Source: Bacteroidota bacterium (lineage in GTDB: Bacteria > Bacteroidota > Bacteroidia > Flavobacteriales_D > Crocinitomicaceae). From it: a stretch of DNA of 9,487 bases. Positions 1 through 5,623 of the stretch are shown here, in pieces. Under the pieces are notes generated by a model that saw nothing but the letters and a program-made list of their open reading frames with translations, was not told the origin of the DNA and made no database searches. Position numbers and translations under genes: made by a program. Position 1 is the stretch's first letter. Every line of letters begins with the position of its first letter. The stretch covers positions 1 through 9,487 of the forward strand of contig JAHKAT010000197.1 of the NCBI GenBank assembly GCA_018825925.1. The letters run 5' to 3'.

Positions 1-1653
1 CATTGCTAAGGCAGAGAATACAACCGGAATCATACCACCCACAAATAACATCGCCAAAACGGGTGCTTTAAAGATGTTGATACCGTCGATACCTGTGAAA
101 GTAACGTAAGCAGCAAACAAAGCCAATGAAGTCAATGCAGCAGATGCGATAGCGAAACCTTTACCTGTTGCAGCTGTTGTATTACCAACTGAATCAAGGA
201 TGTCTGTACGTTGACGAACGATTGGTTCTTGCTCGCTCATTTCAGCGATACCACCAGCGTTGTCAGAAATTGGACCGAAAGCATCGATAGCCAATTGCAT
301 TGCTGTTGTAGCCATCATCGCCGAAGCTGCCAAGGCAACACCGTAGAATCCTGCCAATGCATACGATCCCCAAATAGCCGCTGCGAACAACAAAACTGTT
401 GGGAATGTAGAAATCATACCTGTAGCCAAACCAGCGATAACGTTAGTTCCAGCTCCTGTGGATGATTTTTGAACGATTTTCAAAACTGGTTTTGTACCCA
501 ATCCTGTGTAATATTCTGTAACTGATGAAATAGCTCCACCAACAATTAAACCGATAATGGTTGCATAAAATACACGCATTGAAGAAATTTCTTTCAAACC
601 TTCACCATAGAAACTCATTTGCATTGTTTCTGGCAACATGTGGTTCACCAAGATGAAACAAGAAATTGCTGTTAAAACAATAGAAATCCAGTTACCCATG
701 TTCAAAGCACCTTGAACTTGCTTTTCTTTTGCGTCATTATTTTTGATTTTAACTACCAAAGTACCTATGATAGAGAACAAGATTCCGAAACCAGCAATTG
801 CCATTGGCAACAAAACTGGACCAATACCACCGAAAGCATCGTCGATCATACCACCCATGTCTTTGATCACATAGTTACCCAATACCATAGCCGCCAAAAC
901 TGTTGCTACATAAGAACCGAACAAGTCAGCACCCATACCTGCAACGTCACCAACGTTATCACCAACGTTATCAGCAATAGTTGCTGGGTTACGAGGATCA
1001 TCTTCAGGAATACCTGCTTCAACCTTACCTACAAGGTCAGCTCCAACATCAGCAGCTTTGGTATAAATACCACCACCAACACGGGCAAACAATGCAATAG
1101 ACTCAGCTCCTAAAGAGAAACCAGCCAATGTTTCCAAAACGATGGTCATGTCATCGGTTGAAGTCCAAGAACCATTCATGAAATACTGGAAGAAAAAGAT
1201 AAAGAATGCAGTAAGACCTAATACAGCCAATCCTGCAACACCCAATCCCATAACTGTACCTCCACCGAAAGAAACTTTCAATGCTTGAGGTAAACTTGTT
1301 TTAGCAGCTTGCGTTGTACGAACGTTTGTTTTCGTTGCAATTTTCATCCCCATATTTCCAGCCAATGCAGAAAAGATAGCTCCAAAAACGAAGGCAACTA
1401 CAATTAATATATGTGTTGTAGGCACTAGGAATGAAATTCCAGCCAAAACGATTGACGCTCCCACTACGAAAATCGCCAACAAACGATACTCTGCTTTCAA
1501 GAAAGCCAAAGCTCCCTCATAGATGTAATCCGAAATCTCTTTCATTTTTCCATCTCCCGCGTCTTGTTTCAAGACCCAAGCTCTTTTGTACCACATGAAT
1601 AACAATCCAATGATTGCCATGACGATAGGTACGTAAATCATAAATGCGTTCAT
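1..1653 (-). CDS. hppA: Membrane-bound ion-translocating pyrophosphatase, C-terminus outside the window
   Basis: Hydrolyses pyrophosphate in the inner membrane and uses the energy to export cations. The frame is open from the ATG at 1653 to the left edge: 551 codons of a family usually 700-800 residues long. Family signatures are unmistakable: RVGGGIYTKAADVGADLVGK near residue 190, then EDDPRNPATIADNVGDNVGD, whose Asp residues bind Mg-PPi, then GMGADLF, and GPISDNAGGIAEM plus GNTTAATGKG near residue 490. The first residues (MNAFMIYVPIVMAIIGLLF) form membrane helix 1, supporting the start. Ala494 and Gly497, where K+-independent enzymes have Lys and Thr, place it in the K+-dependent class. The semiconserved helix-6 Glu is Gly246 here, while helix 5 carries Glu184 (GAESIALF). 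As I recall, this arrangement marks the Flavobacterium johnsoniae-type proton pumps, so H+ transport is inferred. No Shine-Dalgarno is seen; a promoter lies just upstream. Confidence 0.97.
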   Translation of the reverse strand, partial: MNAFMIYVPIVMAIIGLLFMWYKRAWVLKQDAGDGKMKEISDYIYEGALAFLKAEYRLLAIFVVGASIVLAGISFLVPTTHILIVVAFVFGAIFSALAGNMGMKIATKTNVRTTQAAKTSLPQALKVSFGGGTVMGLGVAGLAVLGLTAFFIFFFQYFMNGSWTSTDDMTIVLETLAGFSLGAESIALFARVGGGIYTKAADVGADLVGKVEAGIPEDDPRNPATIADNVGDNVGDVAGMGADLFGSYVATVLAAMVLGNYVIKDMGGMIDDAFGGIGPVLLPMAIAGFGILFSIIGTLVVKIKNNDAKEKQVQGALNMGNWISIVLTAISCFILVNHMLPETMQMSFYGEGLKEISSMRVFYATIIGLIVGGAISSVTEYYTGLGTKPVLKIVQKSSTGAGTNVIAGLATGMISTFPTVLLFAAAIWGSYALAGFYGVALAASAMMATTAMQLAIDAFGPISDNAGGIAEMSEQEPIVRQRTDILDSVGNTTAATGKGFAIASAALTSLALFAAYVTFTGIDGINIFKAPVLAMLFVGGMIPVVFSALAM

Positions 1654-1686
1654 AAATTTGTTTTTGTTTAAAAAATTTAATGGGTG

Positions 1687-1717
1687 CAAAAGTAATATTT
1701 TCAATCATATCTGGCAA
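1687..1717 (-). promoter_or_regulatory. Bacteroidota-type promoter of hppA
   Basis: Read on the minus strand, TTG (1715-1717) is followed after 20 bases by TACTTTTG (1687-1694). This matches the Bacteroidota sigma factor consensus TTG-N17-23-TAnnTTTG. Transcription would start near 1680, giving a leader of roughly 27 bases before the hppA ATG. It is the best-formed promoter in the window, with both boxes at proper spacing. Confidence 0.7.
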
Positions 1718-1876
1718 TAGACAAAAAATTACTCTTGGATTCAATTGTTTGACCCACTATTCATCATTTGTCCTAAACGGTTGTAGAACATTTATAATTC
1801 AGTTAAAAATTGAGTTGAGTATAAGTAATAAATCACCTATTGATCCTTACACGAATTATCGTTTTGCAAATAACAA

Positions 1877-2167
1877 TCAAACACTCGTCTTCGCTATCAA
1901 GGTTTTTAAATCCATTCCCCCTGCTTGGCGCCAGATAATTTCACCTTTTTTGAATAAAATTAGGGTTGGTACAGAGCGTACTTTGTATTTCGCTGCTACT
2001 TCTTGGTTTTTATCGACGTCGATTTTCAAAATCCGCAATTGAGCTCCTTTCTTGCTTTTCAATTGATCTATTGTTGGCATCATGGCCTGACAAGGTCCGC
2101 ACCAAGTAGCATAAAAATCTACCAAAGTAGGCGTGTCGCTTTTAATAATGTCTGAAAATTTTCCCAT
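1877..2167 (-). CDS. Thioredoxin (WCGPC), cytoplasmic
   Basis: A 96-residue single-domain thioredoxin, slightly shorter than the usual 105-110. It shows the canonical active site WCGPC (Cys23, Cys26), the buried Asp17 in VDFYATW, and the cis-proline Pro67 in RSVPTLILF next to the active site. There is no signal peptide or lipobox, so it should act in the cytoplasm as a general disulfide reductase fed by a thioredoxin reductase, which is not in the window. It lies 223 bases upstream of hppA on the same strand. As hppA has its own promoter in the gap, co-transcription is not required. No convincing hairpin follows its TGA stop. The gap 1654-1876 otherwise holds only the hppA promoter. A redox role specific to a neighbour cannot be argued from position alone. 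Confidence 0.93.
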   Translation of the reverse strand: MGKFSDIIKSDTPTLVDFYATWCGPCQAMMPTIDQLKSKKGAQLRILKIDVDKNQEVAAKYKVRSVPTLILFKKGEIIWRQAGGMDLKTLIAKTSV

Positions 2168-2171
2168 ACTG

Positions 2172-2179
2172 CAAAGTTA
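2172..2179 (-). promoter_or_regulatory. Putative -7 box of the thioredoxin gene
   Basis: On the minus strand TAACTTTG, an exact TAnnTTTG match, ends only four bases before the thioredoxin ATG. If used, transcription would begin at or very near the start codon, giving a leaderless or nearly leaderless message. No TTG sits at the expected -33 distance, so the call rests on the -7 box and its position. Confidence 0.45.
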
Positions 2180-2302
2180 AGATACCTTTCTTGTTTTACC
2201 TTTTTGTTTCCTTTGGGTTTCGTTAAATTGTTATAAATTGAACAAAATATAGCTTTTGAACAATTTTTTAACATCTAAATTGGATAAGTTACTAACCCAA
2301 TA

Positions 2303-2343
2303 TCATACTTCGCTTCGTGTTTTCTTCTACATTTGAAGTATGA
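2303..2343. repeat. 9-bp perfect inverted repeat overlapping a start codon
   Basis: TCATACTTC (2303-2311) and GAAGTATGA (2335-2343) are perfect inverted copies separated by 23 bases. Their centres lie 32 bases apart, about three helical turns. The right arm contains the ATG of the saccharopine dehydrogenase gene, and the putative -7 box lies between the arms and shares its last base with the right arm. It could be an operator for a dimeric regulator. If transcription starts further upstream, it could instead be an RNA hairpin masking the start codon. A possible upstream promoter exists: TTG at 2228-2230, then TA-N3-TTTG at 2250-2258, one base longer than consensus. A repeat of this size is expected about once per 9.5 kb by chance, so only its position makes it notable. 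An imperfect AT-rich hairpin (2222-2232 with 2259-2272, three-base bulge) lies further upstream. Confidence 0.4.
2328..2335 (+). promoter_or_regulatory. Putative -7 box of the saccharopine dehydrogenase gene
   Basis: TACATTTG is an exact TAnnTTTG match ending four bases before the ATG at 2340. It mirrors the arrangement at the divergent thioredoxin gene and again predicts an essentially leaderless message. No TTG is present 17-23 bases upstream, so a regulator may be needed, or the box may not be used. Confidence 0.45.
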
Positions 2344-3680
2344 AACAGGTACTTATTTTAGGCGCAGGGCTTTCGTCATCTAGTTTGGTTCGATATTTAC
2401 TCCAACATTCGGAGCAAGAAAACTGGCACATCACAGTAGTGGACCAGACGATGGAATTGATAGAATCAAAAACCAACAAGCACGCGAATTCAACGGCATT
2501 GGTAGTGGATGCTCTGAAAAGAGACATTCGTTTGCCCTTGATAGAAAAATCAGACCTAGTAATTAGTATGCTGCCCGCTCGTTTTCATATCGAAGTAGCG
2601 CAAGATTGTATTGCAACCCAAACTGATTTGATCACCCCTTCCTATGTATCTTCTGAAATGAAGGCCTTGGACGCAGCAGCTAAGGAGGCAGGAATAATAA
2701 TCATGAATGAAATTGGCGTTGACCCAGGAATCGATCACATGAGTGCTATGAAAATTATTCATGAAATTGGAGAGAAAGGTGGTGAATTGATCAGTTTTAA
2801 ATCTTTCTGCGGAGGATTGATCGCTCCAGAATCTGACAACAATCCCTTGGGTTACAAATTTACCTGGAATCCTAGAAATGTAGTATTAGCCGGACAAGGA
2901 GGAGCTAGTTGTTTTATTCAACAAGGGGAGTACAAATACATCCCTTACCATCGTCTTTTTTCTCGTTTGGAAAATATAGAGGTGAATGGTTATGGTAGTT
3001 TTGAGGGTTACACCAATAGAGATTCATTGAAATACAGAGGGATTTACGGCTTGGAAAACATCCCTACTATTTACCGAGGCACTTTGCGTCGACCTGGTTT
3101 TTGTGATTTTTGGAATATTATGATCCAACTGGGTTTAACCGATGATAGTTACACCATAGAGAACTCACATTTAATGACCCCTCGTCGTTTCTTGAATTCA
3201 TTTTTACCATTCAACCCCAATTTAAGTGTTGAGGAAAAAGTTTGTTTGTTTTTACAAAAATCCGAATCGGCTATCTATAACAAAATCAAATGGTTAGGCT
3301 TTTTTAATATGGACGAACCGCTAGGAATCCCGGATGCGACACCGGCACAGTTACTACAAAAAATATTGGTTGGCAAACTAAGCTTAGATCCTGAGGATAA
3401 AGACATGTTGGTGATGTCGCACGAGTTTATATACAATTACAAAGGGCAAAAACACCAAGTTTTTTCTCAAATGGTAAATATTGGAGAAGACAGTGTTTAT
3501 ACGAGCATGAGCAACACGGTAGGTTTACCAGTCGCTATTTGTGCAAAAATGATCTTAAAGGATCAAATTGAAGCGCGCGGAATCCAATTACCATTGACGA
3601 AAGAAATGTATTTGCCAATATTAGAAGAATTAGAATCACATGGGATTCAATTCAATGAAAAGGATACCATAATCGATTAA
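2340..3680 (+). CDS. Saccharopine dehydrogenase (L-glutamate-forming, LYS9 type)
   Basis: A 446-residue cytoplasmic enzyme, the size of fungal LYS9 and of the SDH half of animal AASS. It should oxidise saccharopine with NAD(P)+ to 2-aminoadipate 6-semialdehyde and glutamate. The N-terminal Rossmann domain starts at once with VLILGAGLSS (residues 4-13), which fixes the start, followed by VISMLPARFH near 74-83. The catalytic domain carries IGVDPGIDHMSAM (125-137), SFCGGLIAPESDNNPLGYKF (155-174), GYGSFEGYTNRDS (217-229) and YRGTLRRPGF (245-254), all typical of LYS9. The likely pathway partner, an ALDH7 enzyme, lies at 5624-7180 on the same strand. Bacteroidota normally make lysine through diaminopimelate, so a catabolic direction is inferred. 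Lysine-ketoglutarate reductase is not in the window. The stop overlaps the stop of the convergent lipoprotein gene, and no terminator is visible at the junction. Confidence 0.92.
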   Translation: MKQVLILGAGLSSSSLVRYLLQHSEQENWHITVVDQTMELIESKTNKHANSTALVVDALKRDIRLPLIEKSDLVISMLPARFHIEVAQDCIATQTDLITPSYVSSEMKALDAAAKEAGIIIMNEIGVDPGIDHMSAMKIIHEIGEKGGELISFKSFCGGLIAPESDNNPLGYKFTWNPRNVVLAGQGGASCFIQQGEYKYIPYHRLFSRLENIEVNGYGSFEGYTNRDSLKYRGIYGLENIPTIYRGTLRRPGFCDFWNIMIQLGLTDDSYTIENSHLMTPRRFLNSFLPFNPNLSVEEKVCLFLQKSESAIYNKIKWLGFFNMDEPLGIPDATPAQLLQKILVGKLSLDPEDKDMLVMSHEFIYNYKGQKHQVFSQMVNIGEDSVYTSMSNTVGLPVAICAKMILKDQIEARGIQLPLTKEMYLPILEELESHGIQFNEKDTIID

Positions 3681-4255
3681 GGCGCGTAAGGACCATTATA
3701 GGTCACACATGGGTGATCTCCAATGTAACATTTCATTTTTCTCACCCACTTAACAGTTTCTGTATTTGCAGTAAAAACTAGATCTGGAGTATCCTTCCAT
3801 TGTTGGAAACAACTTTCGTTTTTATATTCATAGAAATTTGAATCCTTGGTATTTAAAGTTGTAAACTCTTTTAAAATGAGCATTTTATCAGGTCTCCATA
3901 ATTGATAATTCCCCAAAGGCAACTGAATACTTGCGTTTCCTTCGTCATCCGTTTTAATGGTCGCAATTTTTTCCTTTCTATTTCCGTTAAGGTCTGTTGA
4001 AAAAACAAGCAATTCTTGATTTGGTTGCGGCACCATCATTGGATAAACCATCGAAGGATCAGGCGCTGCACCGCCACAATGAGGCTGAGAGGCAATCACT
4101 TCAAATCGCACCAAAACAGTTTCTTTATGATTTACCTTTTGGTCTGCACAACCGTTTATTCCCATCAAAACAAAACCAGCAAAAATAAAATTACTAAAAC
4201 CCATCAAAATCTCTTTTCTCAATATTTTCATCCATTCTTTTTTCATAAATCTCAT
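3677..4255 (-). CDS. Small lipoprotein with a transthyretin-like core
   Basis: Function unknown. The first ATG gives 192 residues: a basic stretch, the hydrophobic run FSNFIFAGFVLMG (20-32), then INGC with the probable lipid-carrying Cys36, so it is predicted to be membrane-anchored. That leader is long; ATGs at 4246 or 4231 would give a more usual signal peptide (MKILRKEILMGF... for the latter). The first ATG does have a weak AAGGA-like sequence before it. The mature part has a beta-rich segment with TDDEGNASIQLPLGNYQLW (102-120), resembling the 'D-x-x-G-x-...-L-P-x-G-x-Y' pattern of transthyretin-like and carboxypeptidase-regulatory domains. Cys60, 149, 176 and 183 could form two disulfides. 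It overlaps the end of the antiporter gene by 62 bases (fewer with a later start), suggesting translational coupling. Its TAA lies in the TTAA that also ends the facing saccharopine dehydrogenase gene. Confidence 0.8.
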   Translation of the reverse strand: MRFMKKEWMKILRKEILMGFSNFIFAGFVLMGINGCADQKVNHKETVLVRFEVIASQPHCGGAAPDPSMVYPMMVPQPNQELLVFSTDLNGNRKEKIATIKTDDEGNASIQLPLGNYQLWRPDKMLILKEFTTLNTKDSNFYEYKNESCFQQWKDTPDLVFTANTETVKWVRKMKCYIGDHPCVTYNGPYAP

Positions 4256-5507
4256 TCATTCCTTCACCATCTTTGTCAGTTTTGACCAAAGGAAGCTTAT
4301 AAAACAATACATCTTTCACCTTTTCTCCTCGGTGCATAATGAGCCCTATGGTCATAATAACACTGGTTATAATAATTGGATACAATAACAATCCCGGATC
4401 AAACCCTGGAATATCCACTCTATCGTCTTTTAAGATAACAAAAAATAAAAGAACCGTGATTAAACCACGTGGAGCGATCCACAATTCTGGGAATATATTT
4501 TCTTTAGAAATAAGCCTCAAACACAAAAAACGCACGATGTAGAAAATGAGGGAAATACAAATTCCATTTACCGCTACTCGCCAATCGTAAAGGGATGCTA
4601 AACTAATACTGATACCAAACAAAACAAAGAAAAAGGTGCGCACCAGAAATGCACTTTCTAAAGTCAGATTATGGAAATCGTGCACTATTGGTTCGACTGA
4701 TTTCCGGTCAAAGTACTTTGAAAAACGACCAGGAAAAAACACATGTGAATTGTTGAGAACCAAACCGAAGGCCAGAATGGTGATCAAAGAAGAAAGATGG
4801 AAATATTTACCTAAAGCAAACATTAAAAGCAGTACCGCAATAATTAAGAATAGCTTCACTTGCATTTTGAGATGTTGGAAAATATAGACCAAACCATACG
4901 CTACGATGATAGACATTACGACGGTGATTGCTATATTTTGAACGATTCCGCCCAAAGAGGTCCCTCCTGTTGTGCCTTCTTCACCCAACATAAAGTAAAA
5001 TATCATGATCCCCAATATATCCGAGAAAGTGGAGTCATACACCATGAATTCTTTTTTCACGCCTTGCAAAGAACCAACACTAGGAATAATGATGGCGCTG
5101 GACATAATGCTTAAAGGTACGGCATATATAGAAGCCGAATAAAAAGTCGTTCCTGGGAAAATATACATAAACAATCCTGCAATTCCGAAGATGCAGCCGA
5201 CAAGACTTAAGGTAGCCACTCCTAAACTTCTCAGAAGCAAACCGGACTTACTCCTTTCCAAACGAAGGTCCAAAGCGGCTTCCAAGACAATCATCACCAA
5301 TCCTATATTACCTAACACCTCCAACAATGAATCTATACCCAAATCCTTATCTCGGAGCTCTGTCATGTTCATTAAACCTTTGATTACCATGCCTAAACCT
5401 ATCAAAAGCAACACACTTGGAATATTGGTTTTTTTAGAAATGATATTAAAGAAGAAACTTAAAATAATTACTGCAGAGCAGAGAATAATTAATAAATATG
5501 GATTCAT
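4194..5507 (-). CDS. Na+/H+ (cation:proton) antiporter, CPA family
   Basis: An integral membrane protein of 437 residues with roughly a dozen hydrophobic segments from residue 4 to about 392, then a charged cytoplasmic tail. Family marks are NIGLVMIVLEAALDLRLE (67-84), the ion-site helix DSTFSDILGIMIF (158-170) and APRGLITVLLFFVIL (345-359), whose Arg347 matches the conserved Arg of NhaP-like transporters. It should exchange Na+ (or K+) for H+ across the inner membrane. An oddity: where NhaP proteins show E-S-x-x-N-D, this has D158-S-T-F-S162-D163, so the ion-binding Asp remains but Asn is Ser and Glu is Asp. The ATG at 5507 is preferred to an in-frame TTG two codons earlier. A -7 box lies at 5529-5536. 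The lipoprotein gene overlaps its 3' end, so the two should form one transcript. Ion specificity is not readable from the sequence. Confidence 0.9.
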   Translation of the reverse strand: MNPYLLIILCSAVIILSFFFNIISKKTNIPSVLLLIGLGMVIKGLMNMTELRDKDLGIDSLLEVLGNIGLVMIVLEAALDLRLERSKSGLLLRSLGVATLSLVGCIFGIAGLFMYIFPGTTFYSASIYAVPLSIMSSAIIIPSVGSLQGVKKEFMVYDSTFSDILGIMIFYFMLGEEGTTGGTSLGGIVQNIAITVVMSIIVAYGLVYIFQHLKMQVKLFLIIAVLLLMFALGKYFHLSSLITILAFGLVLNNSHVFFPGRFSKYFDRKSVEPIVHDFHNLTLESAFLVRTFFFVLFGISISLASLYDWRVAVNGICISLIFYIVRFLCLRLISKENIFPELWIAPRGLITVLLFFVILKDDRVDIPGFDPGLLLYPIIITSVIMTIGLIMHRGEKVKDVLFYKLPLVKTDKDGEGMNEIYEKRMDENIEKRDFDGF

Positions 5508-5528
5508 ATACAACTATAATCGTTTAAT

Positions 5529-5536
5529 CAAATATA
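5529..5536 (-). promoter_or_regulatory. Putative -7 box of the antiporter-lipoprotein operon
   Basis: On the minus strand TATATTTG, an exact TAnnTTTG match, lies 21 bases before the ATG at 5507, predicting a leader of about 15 bases. No TTG is found at the correct -33 spacing. The divergent region to the aldehyde dehydrogenase gene (5508-5623) is short, so both promoters share it. Confidence 0.5.
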
Positions 5537-5601
5537 ACAAAACAAATGGATTGAGATGTGTCGAGGGAATACAAGGAGTTTCGATATGATTTCATTAATT
5601 T

Positions 5602-5609
5602 TACGTTTA
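5602..5609 (+). promoter_or_regulatory. Weak candidate -7 box of the aldehyde dehydrogenase gene
   Basis: TACGTTTA differs from TAnnTTTG only in its last base and lies 14 bases before the ATG at 5624. No clear TTG is present at the -33 position. It is given as the best candidate in the short divergent region rather than as a firm call. Confidence 0.28.
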
Positions 5610-5623
5610 AAACAAATAGTATT

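Noticed and set aside
211..1113. Two plus-strand open frames (211-465 and 712-1113) inside hppA
   Set aside because: They are antisense to strongly conserved pyrophosphatase motifs, and their translations are rich in Cys, His, Ser and Asn with no recognisable domain.
1680..2042. Plus-strand open frame of 120 codons across the hppA-thioredoxin gap
   Set aside because: It runs antisense into the conserved thioredoxin gene, its start lies at the hppA promoter, and the translation shows no family features.
2222..2272. Imperfect AT-rich hairpin in the divergent region
   Set aside because: The arms need a three-base bulge, consist almost only of A and T, and lack a T-tract placed as in a terminator; chance is sufficient in such sequence.
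5511..5513. TTG as the antiporter start
   Set aside because: An ATG two codons later gives a normal N-terminal membrane helix; the TTG adds only two residues and has no better upstream context.
5558..5623. GTG-initiated N-terminal extension of the aldehyde dehydrogenase
   Set aside because: It would add 22 residues absent from ALDH7 proteins and would place the start within the divergent promoter region. The ATG at 5624 gives the usual length.
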